A stretch of 64,000 bases of DNA, from positions 17,294,316 to 17,358,315 of the forward strand of contig CP092882.1 of NCBI GenBank assembly GCA_030710605.1, written 5' to 3'. Positions 42,800 through 52,779 of this stretch are shown here, piece after piece. Under the pieces are notes generated by a model that saw nothing but the letters and a program-made list of their open reading frames with translations, was not told the origin of the DNA and did not search any database. Both the position numbers and the translations under genes were made by a program. Source of the stretch: Cordylochernes scorpioides (lineage: Eukaryota; Arthropoda; Arachnida; Pseudoscorpiones; Chernetidae). Numbering within the stretch: the stretch's first letter is position 1; each line of letters begins with the position of its first letter.

Positions 42800-45700
42800 C
42801 TTCCCCCTCTCCAGAGGTCGTCACGTCCTCGTGATTGACCTCATCAATTCTTTCAAAATAGGGTTTGATTCTTGAGACATGGACAATCAATGGGTCTTGG
42901 CCAGGATTATCTTTTGGTTCAATTAAGTAATTTACGTTGGACAGCTTCTTTAATATTCTATATGGGCCAAAATATTTTCTCAGTAGTTTCTCACACTTTC
43001 CTATTTTCCTAATTGGTGTCCAAACTGCTACTAATTCTCCTGGTTCGTAGCTTCTTTCCATGTGTTTCTTGTCATAGTTCTTTTTCATTCTTTCTTGAGT
43101 CTTTATTGTGTTGTTAATAACTAATTTTCTTGTTCTGTTTATTTTGTCTAAGTGATGTTTTATGTATTCATCATAATCATCTTTGTCAATGTCCACCGAG
43201 ATATTCCTGTCGTCCAAAAGAGACGTGGGTTCTCTTCCAAACATCAGGAAAAAGGGAGAATATCCTGTGGTTTCCTGAATTGTAGTATTGTAAGCGTGAG
43301 TGATGAATGGGAGTATTTCGTCCCAATTTTTCTGATCAGTGTTCACATACATACTGAGCATATTGATCAATGTTCTATTTAACCGCTCTGTCAATCCATT
43401 AGTCTGGGGATGATAGCTCGTTGTGAAGCAATGTTTAATCTTGCACGTTTTCATCACCTCTTTCATTAAATTACTGGTAAATTGAGAGCCTCTGTCACTA
43501 ATAAGATATTGTGGGGCTCCGTGCCGAAGAAAAATATCCTCTACTAGAAATTTAGAAACTTCTTTCACTGTTGCTTCCGAGACTGCTCTTGTTTCTGCAT
43601 ATCTAGTGTAGTAGTCCGACAGCACGATTATCCATTTTTTACTGTTTTTCGTAGATGGTAGTGGACCAACAAAGTCAATTCCAATTCTTTCGAAAGGAAA
43701 GTTGGCTGGGGGGATGGGCTGTAGTAGTCCAGAAGGTAATTGGTTTGAGCCTTTCCTACTTTGGCAAAGGTGACACGTCTTAACGAATTCTGAGACATCC
43801 TTTAGCATGGATGGCCAAAAGTATTTACTCTTTATTCGGTACATGGTTCTGGCGACGCCCAGATGGCCATTCGACATATGGTTGTGATATTCTTTCATAA
43901 TTTCTCTCTTTTTATTCTCTGGAACCACAAGCAACCACGCCCTGCCTTCAGGGTTCGGGTTTTTCTTAAAGAGGCATCCATCTTCTTCTTTAAAGTTTTG
44001 CGCAATTGATCGCCTGCTTCCATTAAGGTTTTTCTTAACACTTTCGATAAATTTATCCTCTTCGTCTGTTATTTGATTTAAAAATAGCCTTTCAAAATCC
44101 TCATCCCAATCAGTTTCTGGTAAGGGCCCCCTAGATAAGCCATCGGCGTCCAGATGCTTCTTTCCCGATTTATGTATTATATCGAAGTCATATTCTTGAA
44201 TTTTCAATGCCCATCTTGCCAATCGACCTGTTGGATCCTTCAAGTTTTTGAGCCAGCATAAGGCGTGATGGTCTGTTACTATTTTAAAGTGTCTTCCATA
44301 AAGGTAGGGTCGTAATTTTGACATTGACCAGACAACGGCCAGACATTCTTTTTCAGTGGTTGAATAATTTTGCTCCGCTTTACTTAGGGTACGACTCAAA
44401 TATGAGATCACCTTCTCTTCACCACCGATGTCTTGGACAAGTGTTGCACCTATGCCGATGTTGGACGCATCAGTATGAACATAAGTAGGTGCATTTGGAT
44501 TGAAGTGACCTAAAATTGGTGGACTTAATAGTGCTGTTTTTAGGGTTTGAAACGCTTCCTCTTGTCTTTCTGTCCAGGTAAATGATACACTTTTTTTTAT
44601 AAGGTTGGTCAAAGGGTCAGCAATTTTTGAAAAGTCTTTGATAAATTTTCTATAATATGAACACATTCCCAAAAAGGATTGTACTTCTTTGACCTTTTTG
44701 GGCCGAGGAAAATTTCTGACAGCTTTGATGTTATGTTCCGCGGGTTTTATACCATGTTTGCTCGTTATATAGCCGAGAATCTCCAATTCTTCAAAAGCAA
44801 ATCGGCATTTTTTGTCGTTTAACCTTAAATTAGATTCACGAAAACATCTAAAAACAGCTTCAAGTCTTTTGAGGTGCGTTGGAAAATCCGGGCTATATAT
44901 GATAACATCATCCAGATAACACAAACAAATTTGCCATCTCAGATTTCCAAGCATATTCTCCATATTTCTCTCAAAGGTAGCAGGCGCGTTACAAAGTCCA
45001 AAAGGCATCACGTTGAATTCATATAATCCATGCGCTGTAGTGAAAGCTGTTTTCTCTTTGTCTCTTTCTTCGACTTCAACTTGCCAATATCCAGATCTGA
45101 GGTCTATTGCTGAGAAGTGTGTAGATCCTTGGAGAGTATCCATAACTTCGTCTATTCTAGGGATCGGATAGACATCTTTTACCGTCACATTATTCAGTTT
45201 TCTGTAGTCCACACAAAATCTGTATTTACCATCTCGCTTCTTGACCAATATTACTGGAAAAGACCAGGGGCTAGAAGATGGCCTAATTATGCCTTCTGTA
45301 AGCATCTCGTCAATTTGCTCTTTTATAATATCTCGTTCTTTAGCACTTACCCGGTAAGGCTTGTGTTTAATTGGCTTCGCGTCTTCTGTGTCTATCCGAT
45401 GTTTTGCCAAATTGGTTCTCCCTAATCTCGATGAAAAAAGATCTCCATACCTTTCTAAAACTTGTTTTAACTCCTTCTGTTCCTTTGGTGAAAGATTTTC
45501 GTTTATTTGTAATCTAGGTTCTTCGTTCTTTTCTACCTCTCTTTCTCGACTCACATTTATTTTCGCTGGACTACTTCCAAAAGCCAATGTTTGGTTTTTC
45601 ATTATTTTTAACGGTCGAGGATACGGATTAGTTATCCAGATATGTGTTTCCCTATTTATAACATTGATCAAGCTTCTTGCTAGACGAAGTCCATTTGTTT

Positions 45701-46256
45701 GAAACATTTTGCTGCTCTCTTCGATAATATATTCTCCATCCTCTGTTTCTACCAATGCCTTGATCAATTTCATGGAACATTCCGGTACAATGGAATCCTT
45801 GGCACTCTTTATTTTCAACATTTCAAAATTGATTTCGTCATGATTATTCGTCAAATCATATTTTATAGTTTCTTGCTTACAATCTATTTTTGCGTTCATT
45901 TTCTTAAGGAAATCTCTCCCAAGAATTAATGTCCGTAAATGCGTTTTCAATATCACAAAGTTGTGTGATAATGTTTCGTCATCAATTTTTATATTTAAAA
46001 ATATACTTCCTACCATGTCCAATTTTTTTCCATCGGGTCCTGCACAAATTTTTGCGAGTTTACTTATACCATGGCCTGTATCGAGGGCCGTTCTGAGGTC
46101 GACCACTGAGAGGTCAGCACCTGTATCAACCAAAGCTTCAAAAGTCCCTATCTTGTCCACATTAATTTTTAATTTGTATTTAGGGTCCAACTTCTTGATT
46201 CCGTTTATGGTCGACTTGCTTTGATTGACAGATTCAGGCGCGACGCTTAGTTTAAA
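42783..46256 (-). CDS. pol: Ty3/gypsy Pol polyprotein (by -1 frameshift)
   Basis: The pol frame has no ATG near its start. It is open upstream of codon TTG at 46190 back to the slippery site at 46250-46256, consistent with synthesis as Gag-Pol. Counting from 46190: protease with LVDTGADLS near residue 22; RT with YLDD near 424; RNase H with TDASN near 570; integrase HHCC finger near 766-806, DDE residues in IDFVGPLP (about 840), SDRGSQ (about 900) and TERLNRT (about 935); a GPY/F module near 1078. About 1,135 residues remain to the stop in the 3' LTR, a normal length for this family. No frame break is seen. The enzymes should act in reverse transcription and integration within particles formed by Gag. 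Confidence 0.93.
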   Translation of the reverse strand, partial: FKLSVAPESVNQSKSTINGIKKLDPKYKLKINVDKIGTFEALVDTGADLSVVDLRTALDTGHGISKLAKICAGPDGKKLDMVGSIFLNIKIDDETLSHNFVILKTHLRTLILGRDFLKKMNAKIDCKQETIKYDLTNNHDEINFEMLKIKSAKDSIVPECSMKLIKALVETEDGEYIIEESSKMFQTNGLRLARSLINVINRETHIWITNPYPRPLKIMKNQTLAFGSSPAKINVSREREVEKNEEPRLQINENLSPKEQKELKQVLERYGDLFSSRLGRTNLAKHRIDTEDAKPIKHKPYRVSAKERDIIKEQIDEMLTEGIIRPSSSPWSFPVILVKKRDGKYRFCVDYRKLNNVTVKDVYPIPRIDEVMDTLQGSTHFSAIDLRSGYWQVEVEERDKEKTAFTTAHGLYEFNVMPFGLCNAPATFERNMENMLGNLRWQICLCYLDDVIIYSPDFPTHLKRLEAVFRCFRESNLRLNDKKCRFAFEELEILGYITSKHGIKPAEHNIKAVRNFPRPKKVKEVQSFLGMCSYYRKFIKDFSKIADPLTNLIKKSVSFTWTERQEEAFQTLKTALLSPPILGHFNPNAPTYVHTDASNIGIGATLVQDIGGEEKVISYLSRTLSKAEQNYSTTEKECLAVVWSMSKLRPYLYGRHFKIVTDHHALCWLKNLKDPTGRLARWALKIQEYDFDIIHKSGKKHLDADGLSRGPLPETDWDEDFERLFLNQITDEEDKFIESVKKNLNGSRRSIAQNFKEEDGCLFKKNPNPEGRAWLLVVPENKKREIMKEYHNHMSNGHLGVARTMYRIKSKYFWPSMLKDVSEFVKTCHLCQSRKGSNQLPSGLLQPIPPANFPFERIGIDFVGPLPSTKNSKKWIIVLSDYYTRYAETRAVSEATVKEVSKFLVEDIFLRHGAPQYLISDRGSQFTSNLMKEVMKTCKIKHCFTTSYHPQTNGLTERLNRTLINMLSMYVNTDQKNWDEILPFITHAYNTTIQETTGYSPFFLMFGREPTSLLDDRNISVDIDKDDYDEYIKHHLDKINRTRKLVINNTIKTQERMKKNYDKKHMERSYEPGELVAVWTPIRKIGKCEKLLRKYFGPYRILKKLSNVNYLIEPKDNPGQDPLIVHVSRIKPYFERIDEVNHEDVTTSGEGEVLHND
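46247..46256 (-). promoter_or_regulatory. -1 ribosomal frameshift site TTTAAAC then TAA
   Basis: On the minus strand 46256-46250 reads TTTAAAC, with the gag frame split T|TTA|AAC, the ideal X XXY YYZ phasing. The gag stop TAA follows directly. Slipping back one base continues in the pol frame, which is open on both sides of this point. I have not identified a downstream stimulatory structure. Confidence 0.88.
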
Positions 46257-47395
46257 TCTTCCAACACGGAATATCTATTCCGGGTAGGAATATTTGTCTG
46301 TGTGCTATGACATACATCAGCATAAAGCCGAGGTCCTGATTTCTCTGATGTTTCATTCATTTGGCATTTTTCTTCGACCTTCTCTTGGGTATCTGCTGGA
46401 TCCTCTTCTAGGATTCTTATAAACTTGACCCTACAATAACGGGCCACGTGCCCTGGCTTGTTACATTTAAAGCAGATTGGTCTTCCATCTTCCGTCCTAT
46501 TTTTGCTCACTTCTTGGCTTTTATTGTAAGTGTTTCTCTGAAGGTTTGGTTTCGGCACAAAGTTAGGATTATAAGGACGTCTAGGGGTAGATGGCTGGGG
46601 AAAGTTGTTTCGATACTGTCTGGGGGTAGGAGGGGAGTCGTTCTTGTAATTATTGGAAACAGGGGCTTGGGGCCTGGAAGTGGTCTGGTAGTTTCGTGCG
46701 CCAGTCGGCGGCACGTACCTCGATTGTTGTTGGGGTCTAGAATAGCGTGGACCGTTATATAGGTTTCTGGATTTCTCCACACGTTCCCGATACTTCTTTT
46801 CAAAATAATCCATTTTCTTGCACACGACAAGAAGGTCATCGGTCGTTTTAGGAGGGTTCAGGTAGAGCGCGAATGAGTACTCTTTTTTCAGTCCTCCAAT
46901 AACATGTTCAATTTTTGTTTCTTCTTCCATTGCGGGGTCAACCTTGTTGCACAACACTAGAATGTCTTCCGCGAACCTGATTGCTGGTTCATTCCAGTGT
47001 TGCATTCTGTTGAGCTTCATTCTAAGTTCTTCTTTATTCGCGTCCAAAGAAAAATCCTGAATGAGGCGGATTTTAATATTTTCCCAGCTCGTGAAACTAG
47101 CTTTGTGTAAATTCAACCAGGTTTTAGCGCTTCCCGTCATGTTCATGGCGGCATAACGAGAGATAATGTAGTCTGCCCAATGGTACAAGAAGCCAATTTC
47201 TTCAAGAGATTCAATCCATGGGCGAGGGTCTTCCGTTCCATCATACTTGGGGATGTCGATGTTGGGATTCAGGACAACTGGGTCGGAACTAGCATCTCTA
47301 CCAATTGTTGCACCAGGTTGCGGCTTGGCAGACTCTTCAGCCTGGATTCTCTCCTGTGCTGGGTCCTGCATCTTACCAGAGCGTGTTTCAACCAT
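46247..47395 (-). CDS. gag: Ty3/gypsy Gag
   Basis: 382 residues, structural capsid and nucleocapsid protein of the element. The C-terminal half is basic and Asn/Gln/Pro-rich and carries one CCHC zinc knuckle, CFKCNKPGHVARYC, which binds RNA during packaging. The start ATG at 47395-47393 lies inside the 5' LTR, so the first 30 codons are LTR-encoded and the primer-binding site falls inside the coding region (around residues 31-36). I chose this ATG because it is the first in the frame; a later ATG at residue 9 is also in the LTR. The last codons overlap the slippery heptamer, and TAA (46249-46247) follows at once. Confidence 0.9.
   Translation of the reverse strand: MVETRSGKMQDPAQERIQAEESAKPQPGATIGRDASSDPVVLNPNIDIPKYDGTEDPRPWIESLEEIGFLYHWADYIISRYAAMNMTGSAKTWLNLHKASFTSWENIKIRLIQDFSLDANKEELRMKLNRMQHWNEPAIRFAEDILVLCNKVDPAMEEETKIEHVIGGLKKEYSFALYLNPPKTTDDLLVVCKKMDYFEKKYRERVEKSRNLYNGPRYSRPQQQSRYVPPTGARNYQTTSRPQAPVSNNYKNDSPPTPRQYRNNFPQPSTPRRPYNPNFVPKPNLQRNTYNKSQEVSKNRTEDGRPICFKCNKPGHVARYCRVKFIRILEEDPADTQEKVEEKCQMNETSEKSGPRLYADVCHSTQTNIPTRNRYSVLEDLN
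47286..47303 (-). promoter_or_regulatory. Primer-binding-site candidate
   Basis: Two nt past the 5' LTR end the sense strand reads TGGTAGAGATGCTAG. It begins with TGG, the complement of a tRNA CCA end. The TRIM at 32049 has a very similar TGGTGGAGATGCTGGG at the same position. The tRNA species is not identified. Confidence 0.6.
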
Positions 47396-47645
47396 CCTAG
47401 AAATTTATAAAAGGGAATAACGAGATAAGTCTTCTTTAAGTAGCCACCAGAATCCTTTTTTTATTTTCTCACATCAAAGAGAGCAGTGAAGTCACAGTGT
47501 ACCTAAATACAAATGATGATAAATTAATAATCTGTTTTAAATAAATATCATAGAATATTTTATATAAAAATAAATAAATATATAATTTAAATTTCAAATA
47601 TATTAAAACTAATATAAGAAATACGCCATTAATCATTATGTAACA
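47306..47645 (-). repeat. 5' LTR of the Ty3/gypsy element
   Basis: 340 bp. Sense order is TGTTACATAATG at the start, an AT-rich U3 with a TATATAAAA candidate (47567-47559), then the gag ATG (47395), and GGTGCAACA at the end. The promoter call within U3 is weak because the region is AT-rich. Confidence 0.92.
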
Positions 47646-48055
47646 ATATTGTGTTGGTATTTATTTTTTTGTGTTTGAAAAAGGGGTGCAGTCGTGAAAA
47701 AGTAACGATAATTATTTACCTTTCAAGTAGATTTTATTTTGAATTACTTGAAGTAAAATTAGACATAAAATTATTTATCACAGCAATATAGAATTTATAG
47801 AATGAATTCTATAATCGTGATTTTTAAAAAATAGGTAGAATTAACTATACATATTTACAACAATAATTAAAGTGGTATGTTATGAATCTATGGTCAAAAA
47901 ATATAGAACAGTCAATAATGGAAATGAAATATATGTTTTTAAAAAAATAAAATATTTGAATTTTAGATTATATAATATATATATATATGTTATAATAAAA
48001 TTATTTGTCTGTGTCCATAAAATATTATTATTTTCTGAATTAGGAATTCCTTAAT
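47646..48055. other. AT-rich, no recognisable feature
   Basis: Sequence downstream of the Ty3/gypsy insertion. A 60-codon plus frame at 47872-48054 is low complexity. Confidence 0.4.
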
Positions 48056-48059
48056 ATTA

Positions 48060-48510
48060 TGGCAGTCGTGGTGAAAATAATAAGACAGTTTAAATCACAA
48101 TTATGAATTTTGCTATTGAAGTATTGAATACATAATTTGAGAAAGTACTATCTAACTAAAGGCGAGTAGAATAAAGAAAATAAAAAGATTATTTACATAA
48201 TTACAAATACAGTTAAACCTGTCTATAGCGCCCCCTCTTGGGACTCACCAAAATAGGGTGCTATAGAGAGGGGGTACTATAGACAGGTCACTTTTAATGT
48301 AAAACGTTTATTTTTTAATGTTTAAAATAGGGCGTTATAGAGAGGAAGGCGCTAAAGACAGATTTAACGGTTTGAGCCGGCCAAAGGAAACAACAACAAA
48401 TGAGTTTATATAGGCTGAAGCCGCGACATCTGACGGTCGACTTTATCGAGTAGTTTATTCTAGAACAATATAATTTATTAAATTAAAATATAAATATTTT
48501 AAATAAATAT
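48060..48510 (+). repeat. Interspersed repeat A with an insertion
   Basis: It has GGCAGTCGTGG, AAAGGCGAGTAGAA, TTTGAGCCGGCC and ATCTGACGGTCGACTTTA. About 48205-48365 is an extra inverted-repeat unit (AAACCTGTCTATAGCGCCCC, mirrored by GGTACTATAGACAGGT, then GTTATAGAGAGG). This resembles a pogo/Tigger-like MITE. Confidence 0.6.
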
Positions 48511-48514
48511 ATAG

Positions 48515-48697
48515 ATGGAAATTTTGCCAGGAGGAAATTGATCTAAAGAGACAAAGGTCGCCTCTCCCGTCAAAATAGACATCAAATCTAGACACCATCT
48601 ATTGACCGTCGCCGCAAACTAGCGGTCTCGGGGCAGTGACAAAGCCACAACACCAGCTTTGACGGGAGAGGCGACCTTTGTCTCTTTAGATATATAT
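48515..48697. repeat. Fold-back of family 2
   Basis: Arms AAAGAGACAAAGGTCGCCTC and GGGAGAGGCGACCTTTGTC match 42225-42442. The centre keeps AGTGACAAAGCCACAACACC, which is part of the ribozyme-bearing element at 26557-26890. Confidence 0.75.
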
Positions 48698-49024
48698 AGT
48701 TCAAACTTTATCTTATAATTCAATATTTGAAATTTTCTAAAAGGAGCACAAACTAAAATATAAATCAAAATATATGTAAATAAATATTTACAATAAAGAT
48801 AAGCAAGTATAACACTCGCTATGTCGGTATAACACATAAATCTTCCACCAAAGTTCCAAATATTTGCCAGTAGAATGCTATCAAGTAAAATAGAGGATTA
48901 AGTAGAGTAGAGCCGGGATTGGACAAAATCCATTTCCAATACACGGGATTTCATTGAAGCGTTAAGTCTGCACTTAGCTCTATCCACTCCCCCTATATAT
49001 CCACTTTTTTATTTATTCGGGAAT

Positions 49025-49400
49025 ACAAGTTCATGATAATCATGGTAGACAGAATCGGGGCGGAAAAGGGGTCCAATGTTGGTTTTTTTTGGTGATGGGA
49101 TGTCTCAGTATGTGGTTCAGGTAATGGGTGTTACTGGAATATGAGTTGCCTCTTAACTTCAGTGTTGCATATAAAAGCAGAATGATCCAATACAGTATTA
49201 GAACTCTAACGAATCGGTCTGCTAGATTAAATTGGCGAAACCGCTGGGAGGGTTCACCTCTGATGAGCCAATCCCTCCTAATATATATTTTTTCATCGCA
49301 GTAAGGACAGTAGAAGTTTGATTTATTTGTGAAAAAAACATTCACGTCTTTATGTCTTCATTTGTTATATATAGATGGCGCGTTATTTCTTTGTATTAAC
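49025..49400 (+). mobile_element. Permuted-HHR short element
   Basis: The motif at 49231-49278 has the longest helix 1, ATTGGC with GCCAAT. Helix 2 is GGAGGG with CCCTCC. The 3' part has CATCGCAGTAAGGACAGTAG and ends near ATAGATGGCGCG. Confidence 0.65.
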
Positions 49401-49448
49401 TTAAGTAATAATTTTTAACGCTTTGCCAAATGTTTTAATTTTTGTTCG

Positions 49449-49487
49449 CTCCTGACGAGGACAAAAGATTTTTGTCGAAACGTCGAG
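49449..49487 (+). ncRNA. Type I hammerhead ribozyme, third family
   Basis: CTC (49449-49451), CTGACGA (49452-49458), one extra G, stem II GACAAAA-GAT-TTTTGTC (49460-49476), GAAA (49477-49480), CG, T49483-C49484 and GAG (49485-49487). Stem I has 3 bp next to the core. Stem III is the loopless ACGT. The triplet is GUC. The core is complete; the short stem I and the bulged G make activity less certain than at 904 or 26707. Confidence 0.7.
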
Positions 49488-49499
49488 ACAATAAAAAAG

Positions 49500-49875
49500 A
49501 TTTACTGGCTGAAGTATCTTTAATTTGAAGAACTAACTTAAGTAAGTTGCGAATTAGGGAGTTGTATGGGATTACAGAAGCAACTTTACAAAATATTTTA
49601 GACATTGCAACTCTTTTTTTTATTATTATTATTTTCATTAATTAAATAAAGCTTTCGAGCAAGCCCTTCTTTATCTAACTAAAACATATAAACAAGGTAA
49701 TGAAGAGAGATTATATAGTATATTTAAAGGGTAATTAATGTAAATAGACTTTGAGTTAGAGTTTGAGATTTATATAATTGTATAAATTTGAAGAATTAAA
49801 TGTATAAACAGGTTAAGGGATCTCTAGTGAATAGAAAAATGACTATTATTTTATATGCTTATTAAAGGTTTTAAG
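49500..49875. other. No recognised gene
   Basis: 49620-49680 has a TTATTATTATTATTT tract and a fragment AGCTTTCGAGCAAGCCC of the GAAAGCTTG family (minus). Nothing else. Confidence 0.4.
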
Positions 49876-50190
49876 ATAGAAGGGTGGAGGGTCGATGGAA
49901 GGCTGGTATAAACCGTTGGTTTTCGACCGCTACGACCCGAGTTCGATTTCCACATTGGGAACTTTTTTTCTGATTTAAAAAAAAATGCTCCATGTCCTCC
50001 TATTCTTGAAAAAGTCCAACCCCACCAGCGAGTGCGAGTAACCAAACGGGGCTCTGGCATATTTTTTTGTAAGTACAATGTCGAACTGCTTTTCACGTGT
50101 GTAGACATGTGGTGTACTTACAATAAAAGCAGTTGCCTTCTTCTACCCACCATGATTATCGTGGCCTGTACCATGTGTACTAGGGAAAAT
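49876..50190 (+). mobile_element. tRNA-derived SINE
   Basis: Head with TGGTATAAACC and a degenerate B box AGTTCGATTTC (49940-49950). The body has AACCCCACCAGCGAGTGC, CAAACGGGGCTCTGGC and GTGGCCTGTACCATG. Second copy of the family at 10146. Confidence 0.7.
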
Positions 50191-50830
50191 AAAAAAAAGA
50201 TAGAAGGGTAACGTTTTGTGATGATAGCTCTATACTTTTGTTTATTTCTTTGGGTTCTTCATGGGGTCTGTTTCAAAGATGAGTCTTTATTGTTTAGTTG
50301 TGTTTTTTTATAGATGATTATAAGGTATTATTGAAGTTTAGAGTATATAAAATTTCTCTGATGTGGTGAACTATTAAAGGAGTTTGGATTCTGCTTAGAA
50401 ATAACTTTGTAAACCGGGGTAGATTAGAGTGTGAAAAAAGCCTTCAATATGAAAGATAGAGGGTAACATGATGTGTTGAGGTACCTAATGTTATTGGTTT
50501 TCTCTGAAGACTTAAAAGAAGGACAAAAACAGTGAGTATGTGAGTAAGGACAGTAAGATTCGTGACACAATGTCTTAATAAAAGAACCATCTCAAACTTG
50601 GCGAGTCCAAAGAACCTAGCGACAAAGTAAACTGCTGTGTTTGAAGTGAACAATAGCGTCTCAATGAGTAAATAAATAAGACGTAGGTAAATTGATTTTT
50701 TTTTTTACTCGTAAAATAAGAAGTGTGTGTGACATCGTGGAAATACATTATTATTTGTTGTTGTTGTAGAAATACATTCATGGACAAATCTTTAGAAAGT
50801 GTAAAGTCTTTGATTTCGCCTGCCTTTTTT
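50190..50830. other. No recognisable feature
   Basis: Only short low-complexity frames on both strands. Confidence 0.4.
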
Positions 50831-50834
50831 TTTT

Positions 50835-50975
50835 TTAAGAAAACAGAGACAATTTTGTTCACAATTGGTTATCTCGCGTGTCTTCAGGTGTATCAAATAT
50901 CTATCAGAGTTATTGTCTGAATCCCGATATACATGCTAGAAGTAAGAACTTACTTAAATTTTGTCCATGAGTGTA
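50835..50975 (-). mobile_element. Tc1-like MITE fragment
   Basis: It contains GTTATCTCGCGTGTCTTC, ATCCCGATATACATGC and the terminus TTTTGTCCATGAGTGTA. The opposite end is missing. Confidence 0.55.
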
Positions 50976-51084
50976 GTTGAAACTTATGAACCGAATTAAA
51001 GAACAAGAAGCTCTTTCTATGATTATGAGAATTTCTTAATATATCTTTCTAACAGTTTATATAAACCGAATAAACATAGCAATG

Positions 51085-51260
51085 ATTTGCTATGTAGATT
51101 AAATTGGCGAAATTGCTGGGAAGGTTTTCCTATGATGGGTCAAAACTTCTCAAATCTTCTTCTTATCTTCAGTTTACCAAGTGTATAAAAATTCGCCATA
51201 TATGGTTATAGAAGAAATCGCGCTAAATAGTTCCATCATTCACCTACAGATGGCACTATG
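51085..51260 (+). mobile_element. Permuted-HHR element, decayed
   Basis: GATTAAATTGGCGAAATTGC, GGGAAGG and TATGATGGGTCAA show the family order with several core changes. It ends near ACAGATGGCACTATG. Confidence 0.5.
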
Positions 51261-52330
51261 TGTTCTGTTTACTAATTTTTCAATATGTGATCCTAATCAT
51301 TTTTCGACCCCAGAATATGCAAATTAATATGAAAGTATAGAAATGGGAATGAGAGAGAATATGCATTCCAGAAATAAACCTGAATGATGATTTAAAAAAC
51401 AAAAGATAATCAAATAATCTATATTATCAAACAAACCAAATGACAATTTTATTTAACCCTATTAAGTTAAGAAATCAAATTGCATTTCCTCCAAAAGACA
51501 GTATTTTACTATCGGCTGCTAAATAGCGCACCGGAAGTGCCTAGAGCTAACTTCCCGTTGCCATGGCAACTAAAGCAGACGATTTTTTTTACCTCAATGG
51601 AGGGAGGGGCGTTGGAATGGAAGGAACATTTGTGGGGATTTCGTTTGGTAGATTTTTTTATTGAGGCTTCTCCTATCGAATTTAGAAGATTCTTTTGCTT
51701 GCAGAGCGTTTCATGAGGAGCATGCGCAGAATAATTTTTTTAAAGTGTTAATTAGGCATTTTAATGGTTGATTGGCGCCTATTGGTTGATTTATATGATG
51801 TCATTATTTATTTACGTTAATATGATTGGATATCTTTAGCACTTAAAAAGCAACATAACAATTTTTATAAAGAAATAGGTCTGAATTCGAAAACCTAATA
51901 AGGCAATGGGTTGACATGTTTCTGTGTCAAACGGTATATTTAATTTTAGCAAGGAAGTAAAAGAGAGAGGTAAAAATTTACACTTGATATAGGTCTAGCA
52001 ACGTTACAAGTCCATTGTTTAAAGGTATTTTCGTATTTATATTGACCGAGAATAGCTTTAGTTACGTTTTAGTTAGTTGAAGATGTGTTTGCCCGAAAAT
52101 TTCTTTAACCAAGAAAATTAAAAGAAATGCGGCGTTTTATGCCTTTATTCTTAATTTGTCGAAATTCGCCATCCTGGGATAATGAAGAACTTTATCTATT
52201 CATATCGTACCAGTATGTGTGTGTGTGTTGTGTGTGTTTTACAGCTCATCATTAAAGTTGGGAATGGTCTTTTAAGAAAGATAACTATAAGAGATACACA
52301 GTAGTTGTCTTTCCACCACGACTGGATATA
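51260..52330. other. No recognisable gene
   Basis: 51520-51720 is locally GC-richer with a 78-codon plus frame (51480-51716) that has no recognised domain. Confidence 0.35.
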
Positions 52331-52335
52331 GTTGA

Positions 52336-52701
52336 CTAGACGAGTGACCCTGGCTTCGCCCCGGGATTGACCCGTGTGCATATCTACCCGAGTGATATAT
52401 ATTTAGATAAGATTTTTTAATAATTGTTTGTTATTAGCATTATCTATTTGTTTGCAACAGCACAATTTAATCTAATCTTTGATAGAGGGCGCTGTTCGTG
52501 AGCTAAGTAGAATAATTTGAATATATAGTTTTAATAATTGATTTACATATTTTTTAAATAGCCTATCGTCTTCCCCGTATTTTTTTTTTTTTACCTATGT
52601 ATGGAAATTTTGGTTTGAATTAGTGAACTACTGCGAATTTGTATACCGGACATACAAACAAACAAACAAACATACAAACATTGATTTATATATATATATA
52701 T
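52336..52701 (-). mobile_element. Short Helitron copy
   Basis: The minus-strand 3' end is CTAG (52336-52339), preceded in sense by a CCCGGGGCGAAGCCAGGG hairpin and followed by T. The body has GATAGAGGGCGCTGTTCGTG and GTATACCGGACATAC, as in 8657-9730. The 5' end is diverged. Confidence 0.65.
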
Positions 52702-52779
52702 TACCTATTTACATATTGGTACTATCTACCAGTTGAAATATTATTAGTACAAAATATTGAAATGTACTGAGATCAGTTT

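Larger units (their letters stand above)
42460..47645 (-). mobile_element. Ty3/gypsy LTR retrotransposon, apparently intact
   Basis: A 5,186-bp element reads on the minus strand: 5' LTR (47306-47645), gag, frameshift site, pol (protease, RT, RNase H, integrase with GPY/F module), purine tract, 3' LTR (42460-42799). The LTRs are 340 bp, start TGTT and end AACA in sense, and show no difference by eye. ATAT flanks both sides, a weak target duplication because the left flank is a TA repeat. A primer-binding-site candidate TGGTAGAGATGCTAG starts 2 nt inside the 5' LTR border. No env is present. Open frames and matching LTRs suggest recent insertion. Confidence 0.93.

Noticed and set aside
45117-45702. 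Plus-strand frames of about 100 codons inside the Ty3/gypsy element
   Set aside because: They are antisense shadows of pol, with no independent domain.
51480-51716. 78-codon plus frame in a GC-richer patch as a host exon
   Set aside because: No domain, no convincing splice sites and no continuation on either side.
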